From assembly GCF_000241465.1 (NCBI RefSeq), contig NZ_JH584235.1, positions 3,178,365 to 3,242,364 of the forward strand: DNA of 64,000 bases, given 5' to 3'. The position numbers and the translations under genes are program-made. Source of the DNA: Sphingomonas echinoides ATCC 14820 (GTDB lineage Bacteria; Pseudomonadota; Alphaproteobacteria; Sphingomonadales; Sphingomonadaceae). Positions 9,769 through 19,474 of the stretch are shown here, piece after piece. Under the pieces are notes generated by a model. The model had not been told where the DNA came from. It made no database searches and was given only the letters and a program-made list of their open reading frames with translations. Numbering within the stretch: the first letter of the stretch is position 1; the number at the start of each line of letters is the position of its first letter.

Positions 9769-10145
9769 CCACCCCGGCGAACGCCGGGGCCCAGTCGTGG
9801 AAGGCTGGCTGTGAACGGGCACGCTTATGTCTACATCATGGCCAGTCAGCGCAACGGCACGATTTATCTGGGTTCGACGATAAATCTCGCCAAGCGCGCC
9901 TGGGAGCATCGCAACGGACTCGTTGACGGGTTCACAAAGCGGTACGGGTGCAAACTTCTCGTTTGGTACGAAGCCCGAGCCGATTGGGAAGATGCAAGGC
10001 AGCGCGAGCTGCAGATGAAGGAATGGAAGCGGCGCTGGAAAGTCGACGAGATCGAAGGGCTCAACCCGGATTGGGAAGATCTCTACGACCGGATCGCGCA
10101 GCCATGAGCCGAATCGCAACTGGGCCCCGGCGTTCGCCGGGGTGG
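9769..10145 (+). mobile_element. GIY-YIG cassette bounded by perfect 27-bp inverted repeats
   Basis: Positions 9769-9795 and 10119-10145 are exact reverse complements over 27 bases. Each arm is itself nearly palindromic, with core CCCCGGCGAACGCCGGGG and a GCCCAGT tail pointing inward. The 377-bp unit carries one gene, a GIY-YIG nuclease at 9811-10107. No transposase is present and no target duplication is evident. I read it as a small mobile or formerly mobile unit; mobility itself is inference. Confidence 0.55.
9811..10107 (+). CDS. Small GIY-YIG nuclease superfamily protein
   Basis: A 98-residue single-domain GIY-YIG protein. AYVYIM (residues 5-10) and IYLGST (about 18-23) form the two strands of the signature, followed by LAKRAWEHRNG with the conserved Arg and His helix. 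WYEARADWEDARQRELQMK contains the expected catalytic Glu region. The start is a GTG with GGAAGG upstream. Proteins of this size are often annotated as UvrC-like domain proteins. The gene fills the space between two exact inverted repeats and splits mdh from sucD. Confidence 0.85.
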   Translation: MNGHAYVYIMASQRNGTIYLGSTINLAKRAWEHRNGLVDGFTKRYGCKLLVWYEARADWEDARQRELQMKEWKRRWKVDEIEGLNPDWEDLYDRIAQP

Positions 10146-10169
10146 AATTGAACGAAGAGCAGGACCCTT

Positions 10170-11054
10170 ATGAGCATCCTCGTCGACAAGAACACCAAGG
10201 TTATCACCCAGGGCATGACCGGGGAGACCGGCAGCTTCCACACCAAGGCGGCGCTGGACTATGGCACGCAGATGGTGGGCGGCGTTACCCCCGGCAAGGG
10301 CGGCACGACGCACCTCGATCTGCCGGTGTATGACACCGTGGCCGAGGCGGTTGCCAAGACCGGCGCGACCGCGTCCGTCATCTACGTTCCGCCCCCCTTC
10401 GCGGCGGATTCGATCCTCGAGGCGATCGATGCGCAGGTTCCGCTGATCGTCACCATCACCGAGGGTATTCCGGTGCTCGACATGGTGCGTGTGAAGCGCG
10501 CGCTGTCGGGGTCCAAGTCGCGGCTGATCGGCCCGAACTGCCCGGGCGTGCTGACGCCCGGCGAGTGCAAGATCGGCATCATGCCCGGCAGCATTTTCCG
10601 TCAGGGTTCGGTCGGGGTTGTCAGCCGTTCGGGCACGCTTACCTATGAAGCGGTGTTCCAGACGTCGAATGCAGGCCTTGGCCAGACGACCGCGGTCGGT
10701 ATCGGTGGCGATCCGGTCAACGGCACCAACTTCATCGACGTGCTCGAGTTGTTCCTCGCCGATGAGGCGACCAAGTCGATCATCATGATCGGCGAAATCG
10801 GCGGCTCGGCCGAAGAAGAAGCGGCGCAGTTCCTGATCGACGAGGCCAAGCGCGGCCGCAAAAAGCCGATGGCCGGCTTTATTGCGGGCCGCACGGCGCC
10901 TCCGGGCCGCCGCATGGGCCATGCCGGTGCTATAGTAAGTGGCGGGCAGGGCGGTGCCGAAGACAAGATCGCGGCGATGGAAGCTGCCGGGATCCGTGTC
11001 GCGGACTCGCCCAGCGAACTCGGCACCACCTTGTTGGCGGTGTTGAACGGTTGA
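10170..11054 (+). CDS. sucD: Succinyl-CoA synthetase alpha subunit
   Basis: Succinate-CoA ligase alpha subunit, 294 residues, converting succinyl-CoA to succinate with nucleotide phosphorylation. [10 protein letters not shown] near the N-terminus is the CoA-binding loop. [19 protein letters not shown] contains the active-site His that is phosphorylated. The beta subunit gene sucC, needed for a working enzyme, is not in this window, so it must be elsewhere. A GAGCAGGACC precedes the ATG. It starts 24 bp after the right repeat of the GIY-YIG cassette. Confidence 0.96.
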   Translation: MSILVDKNTKVITQGMTGETGSFHTKAALDYGTQMVGGVTPGKGGTTHLDLPVYDTVAEAVAKTGATASVIYVPPPFAADSILEAIDAQVPLIVTITEGIPVLDMVRVKRALSGSKSRLIGPNCPGVLTPGECKIGIMPGSIFRQGSVGVVSRSGTLTYEAVFQTSNAGLGQTTAVGIGGDPVNGTNFIDVLELFLADEATKSIIMIGEIGGSAEEEAAQFLIDEAKRGRKKPMAGFIAGRTAPPGRRMGHAGAIVSGGQGGAEDKIAAMEAAGIRVADSPSELGTTLLAVLNG

Positions 11055-11060
11055 TTGAAC

Positions 11061-11264
11061 TCTCCCTCTCCCCGGATGGGGAGAGGGTACCGAAGCTTGG
11101 CAGCGTGCTGCCTAGCGAAGGTGGGGAGAGGGGCGATGTGGCCCTCGGGGCCACGCGGTCGCGAGCGACCGCACACCCCTCTCCCAGCTACGACTAGGGC
11201 CGCGTGAAGTACGCGACCCAAGTCTTCGCATCCCTCTCCCCTCGGAGAGGGGCGAGGGAGAAGA
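11061..11264. repeat. Palindrome-rich intergenic block (CCCTCTCCCC type)
   Basis: Nearly the whole sucD-sucA gap is palindromic. There is a perfect 10-bp hairpin at 11064-11087 (loop GGAT), then GGCAGC/GCTGCC, GTGGCCC/GGGCCAC and GCGGTCGC/GCGACCGC hairpins, and a final CCTCTCC/GGAGAGG pair ending just before sucA. It resembles two or more degenerate REP-like units in tandem. It may attenuate or stabilise the transcript between sucD and sucA. Confidence 0.6.
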
Positions 11265-11267
11265 AGA

Positions 11268-14198
11268 ATGGGTTTCGAAGGCCAGGATTTCGCGGATGTG
11301 GCGGGCAGCGTAAGCCCCGCTTTTATCGAATCGCTGTATACACGTTTCAAGACGTCGCCCGACAGTGTCGAGCCCTCCTGGCGGTCCTGGTTCGAAGGGC
11401 TGGAAGGCAGCGCGGGCAGCGCCTCGTGGCAGCAGGCGAATTGGCCGCTCTCCTCGACCGATGACCTCACCTCGGCGCTCGATCCGACCCAGATGGAGCC
11501 CGCGCCCAAGCCGTCCAAGGGCAAGCCTGCCGCTGCCGCCGCGCCCGCCGCCCCGTCACAGGACGCGATCCTGCGCGCGGCGAGCGACTCGATCCGCGCG
11601 ATGCTGCTGATCCGCACCTACCGTGTGCGCGGCCATCTGGCCGCCAATCTCGATCCGCTCGGCCTGTCCAAGCGTGAGATGCCCGATGATCTGAAGACCG
11701 AATATCACGGCTTTTCCGACGCCGATATCGATCGTCCGGTCTATCTCGGCGGCACGATGGGGCTGCAATGGGCCACGGTGCGCGAGCTCGTCGATATCCT
11801 GCGTGCCAATTACTGCGGCAATGTCGGCCTTGAATATATGCACATCGCCGATGTCGAGGAGCGCCGCTTCCTGCAGGAACGCATGGAAGGCAAGGACAAG
11901 GCGATCGAGTTCACCGATCTCGGCAAGAAGGCGATCCTCAACAAGGTGATCGAGGCCGAGCAGTGGGAACGCTTCTGCGGCAAGAAATATGTCGGGACCA
12001 AGCGTTTCGGGCTCGACGGCGGCGAGAGCATGATCCCGGCACTCGAATCGGTCATCAAATATGGTGGCCAGTTCGGCGTGCGTGAGATCGTGTTCGGCAT
12101 GGCGCATCGCGGGCGTCTGAATGTGCTGACCAACGTGATGGCCAAGCCGTTCCGCATCATTTTCCACGAATTTGGCGGCGGTTCGGACAATCCCGATGAC
12201 GTCGCCGGTTCGGGCGACGTGAAATATCACCTCGGCACCTCGACCGACCGCGAGTTTGACGGGATCAGCGTGCATATGTCGCTGGTCGCCAACCCGTCGC
12301 ACCTGGAGGCCGAAGATCCGGTCGTGCTCGGCAAGACCCGCGCGATCCAGACCATCGCCAACGACCTGACCGAGCACAAAGCGTCGCTCCCCGTGCTGAT
12401 CCACGGCGATGCGGCGTTTGCGGGCCAGGGCATCGTGTGGGAGTGTCTCGGCTTCTCCGGCATCCGTGGCTACAATACTGGCGGTTGCATCCACTTCGTC
12501 ATCAACAACCAGATCGGCTTCACGACCAGCCCGCAATATGCGCGCAGCTCGCCCTATCCGAGCGATGTCGCCAAGGGCGTGCAGGCCCCGATCTTCCACG
12601 TCAACGGCGATGATCCCGAGGCGGTGACCTTCGCCACCAAGATGGCGATCGAGTTCCGCCAGCGCTTCCACCGCGACATCGTGATCGACATGTGGTGCTA
12701 TCGCCGCTTCGGGCATAACGAAGGTGATGAGCCGGGCTTCACCCAGCCGCTGATGTACAAGGCGATCAAGGATCACCCGCCGGTCAGCGAAATCTACGGC
12801 CAGAAGCTGATCGCGCAGAAGGTGATCGACCGCGCCTGGATCGACGACAATATTCAACAGTTCACCACGCTGCTCGAGGGCGAGTTCGAGGCAGGGGCGA
12901 GCTACAAGCCCAATAAGGCGGACTGGTTTGCCGGGCGCTGGTCGGGGCTGCACGCACCCGCCGATGCCGAGACTGCGCGGCGCAACGTCAACACCGGCAT
13001 CGAGCAGAAACTGTTCGATTCGCTCGGTCGCACGCTGACCACGATCCCCGAGGGGCTGACCGTCCACAAGACGCTCAACCGCGTGCTCGATGCCAAGCGC
13101 GAGATGTTCAAGTCGGGCCGCAATTTCGACTGGGCGACGGGCGAAGCGCTGGCGTTCGGGTCGCTGCTGTCGGAAGGCTATGGCGTGCGTCTGTCGGGCC
13201 AGGATTCGGGGCGCGGCACCTTCTCGCAGCGGCATGCGGTGTGGGTCGACCAGACCGACGAGCATAAGTATCGTCCGCTCGAGACGATCCCGCACGGCCG
13301 CTTCGAAGTGCTCGATAGCCCCTTGAGCGAATATGGCGTGCTCGGCTTCGAATATGGCTATGCGCTGGCCGACCCCAAGACGCTGGTGATGTGGGAGGCG
13401 CAGTTCGGCGACTTCATGAACGGCGCGCAGATCATGATCGACCAGTTCATCGCGAGCGGCGAGGCCAAGTGGCTGCGCGCCAACGGCTTGGTGATGCTGC
13501 TGCCGCACGGTTATGAAGGGCAGGGGCCTGAGCATAGCTCGGCGCGCGTCGAGCGCTTCCTGCAATTGTGCGCGCAGGACAATATGCAGGTCGCCAATTG
13601 CACCACGCCGGCCAACTATTTCCACTTGCTACGTCGGCAAATGCACCGGTCGTTCCGCAAGCCGTTGGTGATCTTCACGCCCAAGTCGCTGCTGCGTCAC
13701 AAGCTCGCGGTTTCGCAGACCGAGGACTTCCTCGGCGACAGCCACTTCATGCGCATCCTCAGTGACCCTTCCGCTCCGGCGGATGTCGATGTGAAGCGCC
13801 TGGTCCTGTGCACCGGCAAGGTCGCGTATGACCTGATAGAAGCGCGCGATGCGGCTGGCGATACCAACACCGCGATCGTCCGGGTCGAACAGCTGTATCC
13901 CTTCCCGGGCGAGCCGCTGGTTGAGCGTCTGAAGAAGATGCCCAATCTCGAGACGGTCGTCTGGGCGCAGGAAGAGCCGAAGAATAACGGTGCGTGGAGC
14001 TTCGTCGATCCGTTTATCGAGGAGTGTCTGGTCGAAGCAGGCGTGCGCTCGACGCGCGCGCGCTATGCCGGGCGGGCCGCTTCGGCTTCGCCCGCCACCG
14101 GGCTGATGAAGCGCCACCAGACCGAGCAGGCGGCGCTCGTCGCCGATGCGCTGGGGCACAGCGTTCGCGAAGAAATTCGGCGGACGCGTAAGGTTTGA
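11268..14198 (+). CDS. sucA: 2-oxoglutarate dehydrogenase E1 component
   Basis: Thiamine-dependent E1 subunit of the 2-oxoglutarate dehydrogenase complex, 976 residues, normal length. MAHRGRLNVLTNVMAKPF is the hallmark E1o segment, HGDAAFAGQGIVWE lies in the thiamine-diphosphate domain, and YRRFGHNEGDEPGFTQP follows. The pyrimidine-binding and transketolase C-terminal domains are complete. The start ATG at 11268 lies just after a GAGGGAGAAGAAG stretch that supplies a ribosome site inside the flanking repeat block. sucB lies 131 bp downstream across a strong hairpin. Confidence 0.97.
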   Translation: MGFEGQDFADVAGSVSPAFIESLYTRFKTSPDSVEPSWRSWFEGLEGSAGSASWQQANWPLSSTDDLTSALDPTQMEPAPKPSKGKPAAAAAPAAPSQDAILRAASDSIRAMLLIRTYRVRGHLAANLDPLGLSKREMPDDLKTEYHGFSDADIDRPVYLGGTMGLQWATVRELVDILRANYCGNVGLEYMHIADVEERRFLQERMEGKDKAIEFTDLGKKAILNKVIEAEQWERFCGKKYVGTKRFGLDGGESMIPALESVIKYGGQFGVREIVFGMAHRGRLNVLTNVMAKPFRIIFHEFGGGSDNPDDVAGSGDVKYHLGTSTDREFDGISVHMSLVANPSHLEAEDPVVLGKTRAIQTIANDLTEHKASLPVLIHGDAAFAGQGIVWECLGFSGIRGYNTGGCIHFVINNQIGFTTSPQYARSSPYPSDVAKGVQAPIFHVNGDDPEAVTFATKMAIEFRQRFHRDIVIDMWCYRRFGHNEGDEPGFTQPLMYKAIKDHPPVSEIYGQKLIAQKVIDRAWIDDNIQQFTTLLEGEFEAGASYKPNKADWFAGRWSGLHAPADAETARRNVNTGIEQKLFDSLGRTLTTIPEGLTVHKTLNRVLDAKREMFKSGRNFDWATGEALAFGSLLSEGYGVRLSGQDSGRGTFSQRHAVWVDQTDEHKYRPLETIPHGRFEVLDSPLSEYGVLGFEYGYALADPKTLVMWEAQFGDFMNGAQIMIDQFIASGEAKWLRANGLVMLLPHGYEGQGPEHSSARVERFLQLCAQDNMQVANCTTPANYFHLLRRQMHRSFRKPLVIFTPKSLLRHKLAVSQTEDFLGDSHFMRILSDPSAPADVDVKRLVLCTGKVAYDLIEARDAAGDTNTAIVRVEQLYPFPGEPLVERLKKMPNLETVVWAQEEPKNNGAWSFVDPFIEECLVEAGVRSTRARYAGRAASASPATGLMKRHQTEQAALVADALGHSVREEIRRTRKV

Positions 14199-14205
14199 TG
14201 GAGTG

Positions 14206-14245
14206 TCTCGCTACCACCCCGGCGAAAGCCGGGGTGGTAGCGAGA
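14206..14245 (+). terminator. 18-bp hairpin with GAAA loop after sucA
   Basis: 14206-14223 and 14228-14245 pair perfectly over 18 bp around a GAAA tetraloop. The inner part shares its core (CCACCCCGGCG) with the repeat arms of the GIY-YIG cassette. There is no T run afterwards. It could protect or end the sucA transcript; sucB follows at once in the same direction, so full termination is unlikely. Confidence 0.5.
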
Positions 14246-14288
14246 GGTAGGTAATTTCGCGCGGCGCTTGATGATCGAGCGTTGCGCA

Positions 14289-14315
14289 ACTGGGCCCCGG
14301 CCTCCGCCGGGGTGG
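14289..14315 (-). repeat. Single copy of the cassette-type 27-bp repeat
   Basis: It matches the right arm of the GIY-YIG cassette (10119-10145) except at the central three positions. It lies 15 bp upstream of sucB and, with the hairpin at 14206-14245, forms a pair in inverted orientation. Confidence 0.6.
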
Positions 14316-14329
14316 AAAAAGAGGCGGAT

Positions 14330-15556
14330 ATGGCAACCGAAGTCACAGTACCGGTACTCGGCGAATCGATCACCGAAGCGACGCTCGGCGAATGGCTCAA
14401 GCAGCCTGGCGACAAGGTCGCGGTCGACGAGCCGATCGCGAGCCTCGAAACCGACAAGGTTTCGGTCGAAGTCCCCTCGCCGGTGGCGGGCGTGATGGGC
14501 CAGCATGCGGTGCAGGTCGGCGATACCGTGCTCGTCGGCGCGATGATCGCGACGATCGAGGCGGGTGACGGCGCGCCTGCGGTTGCGGCCGCGCCACAAC
14601 CGGCCGTGCTCGAATCTCCGGCGGCGACCGCCGGGCAGCAGGCCCCGGCCGCGCCGAGCGATACCCCCGCCGCGCTCAGCCCGTCGGTGCGCCGCGCGGT
14701 GCTGGAACACGGTGTCGATCCCGCGACCGTCAAGGGCACCGGTAAGGACGGCCGCCTGACCAAGGACGATGTCGTTGCCGCCGCCGCAACCCCCGCCGCA
14801 GCCCCCGCGCCGAGCGAGCCGCTCCCGGTCGCCTCGTCTGTTGCCGCCGCTACGGGCCGCAAGGAAGAGCGCGTGCGGATGACGCGCCTGCGCCAGACGA
14901 TCGCCAAGCGACTGAAGGAAGCGCAGAACACCGCCGCCTTGCTGACGACCTTTAACGACGTCGACATGAGCGCCGTGATCGCAGCGCGCGCCAAATATAA
15001 GGATCTGTTCGAGAAGAAGCATGGCGTCCGCCTTGGCTTCATGGGCTTCTTCGTGAAGGCGGCGTGCCTCGCTCTGAAGGACATCCCCAGCGTCAACGCC
15101 TCGATCGAGGGCGATGAGATCGTCTATCACGATTATGCCGACATCTCGGTCGCGGTGTCGTCGCCGGGCGGGCTCGTCGTGCCGGTGGTGCGCGATGCCG
15201 ACCAGATGTCGGTTGCTGAAGTCGAAAAGACGATCGGCGATTTCGGCAAGCGCGCCAAGGACGGCACGCTCAAAATGGACGAGATGAAGGGCGGTACCTT
15301 CACCATCTCGAATGGCGGCGTGTTCGGCTCGCTGATGTCGACCCCGATCATCAACCCGCCCCAGGCCGCCGTGCTCGGCCTGCACCGCATCGAGGACCGC
15401 CCGGTCGTCGTCAACGGCGAGATCGTGATCCGCCCGATGATGTATCTGGCGCTCAGCTACGATCACCGTTTGATCGATGGTCGCGAAGCGGTGACGTTCC
15501 TCGTCGCGCTGAAAAATGCTATCGAGGATCCTACCCGGATTTTGATCGACCTATAA
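14330..15556 (+). CDS. sucB: 2-oxoglutarate dehydrogenase E2 (dihydrolipoyl succinyltransferase)
   Basis: E2 core of the 2-oxoglutarate dehydrogenase complex, 408 residues. An N-terminal lipoyl domain carries the lipoylated Lys in LETDKVSVE (Lys about residue 43). Ala/Pro-rich linkers flank an E3-binding domain ([14 protein letters not shown]). The C-terminal catalytic domain ends with [14 protein letters not shown], containing the catalytic His. ATG 14330 is chosen because AGAGG precedes it and [13 protein letters not shown] is the family start; an upstream in-frame ATG at 14282 would begin inside a repeat. Confidence 0.96.
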   Translation: MATEVTVPVLGESITEATLGEWLKQPGDKVAVDEPIASLETDKVSVEVPSPVAGVMGQHAVQVGDTVLVGAMIATIEAGDGAPAVAAAPQPAVLESPAATAGQQAPAAPSDTPAALSPSVRRAVLEHGVDPATVKGTGKDGRLTKDDVVAAAATPAAAPAPSEPLPVASSVAAATGRKEERVRMTRLRQTIAKRLKEAQNTAALLTTFNDVDMSAVIAARAKYKDLFEKKHGVRLGFMGFFVKAACLALKDIPSVNASIEGDEIVYHDYADISVAVSSPGGLVVPVVRDADQMSVAEVEKTIGDFGKRAKDGTLKMDEMKGGTFTISNGGVFGSLMSTPIINPPQAAVLGLHRIEDRPVVVNGEIVIRPMMYLALSYDHRLIDGREAVTFLVALKNAIEDPTRILIDL

Positions 15557-15570
15557 GGGGGGGCGCTGCA

Positions 15571-16068
15571 ATGGGGATGGTGATGTACCTGCGGCGGGCA
15601 AGCCCGTCGGACATCGCGGCGTTACGGCGCGACCCCAGCGAAGTGCAGAAATTTGCTTTCGAGGACGGTGATGTCGAAGCCGATCTGATCGAATTCGACA
15701 AAGCCTGGCATGCGCTTCACTTCATGCTGACCGGTGCGGCATATGACAGCCACAGCCCGCTCGGCATCATCGCCGATATTGGCGAAGCGGTTAGCCAGGA
15801 TGTGGACGGGCTGGATGAATTCTGGATCATCAGCCCCGAGGAGATGCAAGCCTTTGACACGGCGTTTCGCCAGATCGATGATGCTGCCTTGTCGGGCCGA
15901 TATGATAATGCGGCGATGCTAGAGAGCGATATCTATCTGGCCGATGCCTTCGCCGACGACGGCGACGAGTTGGCGCTCGAATATATTCTGCAGGGCGTTC
16001 CCGCCTTGCGACGGCTTTCCGCTGCTTGCGCGGCGGCTGGCGACGGCGCGGTCCGTATCTTGGCCTGA
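15571..16068 (+). CDS. DUF1877 (YfbM-like) family protein
   Basis: A 165-residue acidic protein opening with MGMVMYLRRASPSDIAALR, the characteristic start of the DUF1877/YfbM family, function unknown. It has no signal peptide or membrane segment. It begins 14 bp after sucB inside the 2-oxoglutarate dehydrogenase gene run and is followed by a DUF433 gene and lpd, so it is probably co-transcribed with them. Whether it acts on the complex is not visible. Confidence 0.8.
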   Translation: MGMVMYLRRASPSDIAALRRDPSEVQKFAFEDGDVEADLIEFDKAWHALHFMLTGAAYDSHSPLGIIADIGEAVSQDVDGLDEFWIISPEEMQAFDTAFRQIDDAALSGRYDNAAMLESDIYLADAFADDGDELALEYILQGVPALRRLSAACAAAGDGAVRILA

Positions 16069-16090
16069 AGTAGCGAACGGCGAACGGCAA

Positions 16091-16349
16091 ATGGCAAAGA
16101 CACCCGAGCACCGAACCCCATGGGACGGTATCATCGTCACAGACGAAAGTGTCTGCATGGGCAAGGTCCGCATCGTCGGCACACGACTGTATTTGGATCA
16201 CCTGCTTGGACTCATTGAAGGCGGTTACAGCCTTGACGATATTCTAGCAGACTATCCCCATCTTACCCGCGCCCAGCTCCAAGCAATGCTGGGTTTCACG
16301 CGCGATCTGGTTGCGGCAAAACGCAACCGACTGAAAGGCGAACACCACC

Positions 16350-16357
<8 letters not shown>
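16091..16357 (+). CDS. DUF433 domain protein, orphan antitoxin-like
   Basis: An 88-residue protein with the DUF433 pattern: VRIVGTRLYLDHLLGLIEGG, then SLDDILADYPHLTRAQLQAML, which forms a helix-turn-helix-like end. DUF433 proteins are often antitoxins paired with a PIN-like (DUF5615) toxin. No such toxin lies beside it: the upstream gene is DUF1877 and the downstream gene is lpd, whose start it overlaps by 8 bases. The start at 16091 (MAKTPEHRTPW) has only a weak ribosome site. It may be a retained orphan. Confidence 0.75.
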
Positions 16358-17741
<1,384 letters not shown>

Positions 17742-17755
17742 GACGCGGCGGCTAA

Positions 17756-17777
17756 GGCTTTAGCGTCAGCTAAAGCC
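17756..17777 (+). terminator. Hairpin terminator after lpd
   Basis: GGCTTTAGC (17756-17764) and GCTAAAGCC (17769-17777) pair perfectly with a GTCA loop, 15 bp after the lpd stop. It is the first of several hairpins in the 172-bp gap before the next gene. No T run follows. Confidence 0.5.
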
Positions 17778-17823
17778 GCGCGGCCGAGCCGCGTCCGGCC
17801 GGCGCGGCTACAGCCGCGACCGA

Positions 17824-17846
17824 CGGCATGGGCTTTGCCCATGCCG
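17824..17846. repeat. Perfect 10-bp hairpin between lpd and the TRIC gene
   Basis: CGGCATGGGC (17824-17833) and GCCCATGCCG (17837-17846) pair across a TTT loop. The gap between this and the lpd hairpin is also rich in CCGCGC/GCGCGG palindromes. Confidence 0.5.
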
Positions 17847-17913
17847 CGCCACCTCTGCGACACGCCCCGCCCCAGCATTCATTTCCTCGCGCAAGCGCGC
17901 TACAGGAGTGCGG

Positions 17914-18558
17914 ATGCTCCCGCTCGCCCCCTGGCAATTCGGCTCGATCCTGCCGTGGCTCGATTTGTTCGGGATCGCCGTGTTCGCCATTACCGGTGCG
18001 CTGGCGGCGGCGGGGCGCGGGCAGACCTTCGTCACCGCCGCCTTCTTCGCGCTGATCACCGGGGTTGGCGGCGGGTCGGTGCGCGATCTGTTGATCGGTG
18101 CGCCGGTCTTTTGGGTGCATGATCCGCTGGTTGCCGCCATTTGCCTCGCGGTGGCGGTCTTGGTGTGGACGACACCGCGCGGCTGGTGGCAGGGCGCGCA
18201 CGCGCCGACCTCGGCGCTCGATTGGCTCGATGGCGTAGGGCTAGCCGCTTATGCCGTGTTCGGTGCGGCCAAGGCGCTGGCCTTCGGCATCCCGCCCGTG
18301 CCTGCGGCACTGATGGGGGTGGTGACGGCGTGCGTCGGCGGTATCATCCGCGACGTGCTGGCGGGCGAACCGTCGATCCTGATGCGGCCCGAACTCTATG
18401 TCACCGCAGCCGCGCTGGCGGCGGGGCTGCACGTCGCGCTGGTCGAACTGGGCATATCGCCGACGGTCGCGGCGGGCGTGGCAGCAAGCTGTGGCTTCGC
18501 GCTGCGCGCGGCGGCGATCCGGTGGCGGTTGGGGCTGCCGGCTTATGGGGCGAAATAG
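17914..18558 (+). CDS. TRIC (UPF0126) family cation channel protein
   Basis: A 214-residue membrane protein with about seven hydrophobic helices in two similar halves. The family glycine motifs are present: ALITGVGGGSVRDLLIG in the first half and TACVGGIIRDVLAGEPSIL in the second. This matches the prokaryotic TRIC/UPF0126 family (YicG, YadS), which form trimeric cation or small-molecule channels. ATG 17914 is preferred because AGGAG lies 5 bases upstream; a GTG at 17908 is the alternative. It stands alone after the lpd terminators. Confidence 0.85.
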   Translation: MLPLAPWQFGSILPWLDLFGIAVFAITGALAAAGRGQTFVTAAFFALITGVGGGSVRDLLIGAPVFWVHDPLVAAICLAVAVLVWTTPRGWWQGAHAPTSALDWLDGVGLAAYAVFGAAKALAFGIPPVPAALMGVVTACVGGIIRDVLAGEPSILMRPELYVTAAALAAGLHVALVELGISPTVAAGVAASCGFALRAAAIRWRLGLPAYGAK

Positions 18559-18564
18559 CTGCCG

Positions 18565-19371
18565 TTAGGGAAGACGCCATACGACTTTGTGCATCGCGTG
18601 CGCTGTTGCAGGTTTTCCGTCACGGTCGATGACCGCGGCATATCTTCCCTTCTTTTTGAAAGCGCGACAGGCGGTGTCGTCCAGAGGTTTTGATCCGCTG
18701 GATTGGACGATGCGACAATCGCCAATCAGGCCGTTCGGCTGGATCGTCCATACGATCACGGAGGTGCCCTCCGAATGCGATGCCATCGCTTCGGAGGGAT
18801 AGTCGTCGGTGCTGAGCCACGTCGCAACCTCGGTGCGCGGTTTGGGCGTCGGAACGCGGTCGCGTTCGGTGGGGTCGATGCCCCAGCTCTTCAGCAAATC
18901 GTCCTGGCAGGCCCTCAGCGCCGCTGCCGCGCCCGGCATGCCGGGCACCGCGAAGCTCTTTCGGGTTCCGTCGGCCAACGCGATCGATATGCTGGTCGAG
19001 CGCAGTAACTTCGCCGCGATATCGCCTTCGGCGTTCAAGGTGGTGAGGGTGTTGTTTCTGGCGGCGATGCCATAAACGGTAACCTCGCTCTGAAAGGTTT
19101 CACCCGACGGCTGCAGCGTCAGCGTACCCTTCAATTTCTGGTAGCGTTTCGCGGGGATGCCCGGCGATACCGTGATGACTTCAAGCGTGTCGCCGAGCGG
19201 AAAGGGATTGAACCCGATGGATGTGACTGCGGGCACCGTTCCATAATCCCGCGACAGGATGCAGCCAGCATTGGCATAGTCGACGGTCCACTTACCGCTT
19301 GGGACCAGCGGAGCGTCCGTCGATGTCGCGAGAACCTGCCCCAACAGCGCCACAATCGCGATCGTCTTCAT
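18565..19371 (-). CDS. Exported protein with TonB-like C-terminal domain
   Basis: A 268-residue protein. The first 18 residues (MKTIAIVALLGQVLATS) look like a signal peptide. The middle region resembles no family I know. The last 85 or so residues, with YPSEAMASHSEGTSVIVWTI, GLIGDCRIVQSSGSKPLDD and HKVVWRLP, match the TonB C-terminal domain used as an extracytoplasmic module in many alphaproteobacterial proteins. The start at 19371 is chosen for the signal peptide; the open frame upstream has arginine-rich shadow composition. A role in TonB energy transduction is not implied, since the long Pro-rich linker and anchor helix are missing. Confidence 0.75.
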   Translation of the reverse strand: MKTIAIVALLGQVLATSTDAPLVPSGKWTVDYANAGCILSRDYGTVPAVTSIGFNPFPLGDTLEVITVSPGIPAKRYQKLKGTLTLQPSGETFQSEVTVYGIAARNNTLTTLNAEGDIAAKLLRSTSISIALADGTRKSFAVPGMPGAAAALRACQDDLLKSWGIDPTERDRVPTPKPRTEVATWLSTDDYPSEAMASHSEGTSVIVWTIQPNGLIGDCRIVQSSGSKPLDDTACRAFKKKGRYAAVIDRDGKPATAHAMHKVVWRLP

Positions 19372-19474
19372 GAATGGCCCCCAGCATCTTCTTTTTTCGG
19401 ATTTTAGCGGTTCGTTGCCGCTGGGCAACCGATCGTTCGCCGTTACGCGCGCATGCGTTGCTTGGCGCGGCGGA

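Noticed and set aside
14282..14329. Longer sucB start at an upstream ATG
   Set aside because: The extra residues are translated from a repeat and precede the conserved [13 protein letters not shown]; a good ribosome site supports 14330.
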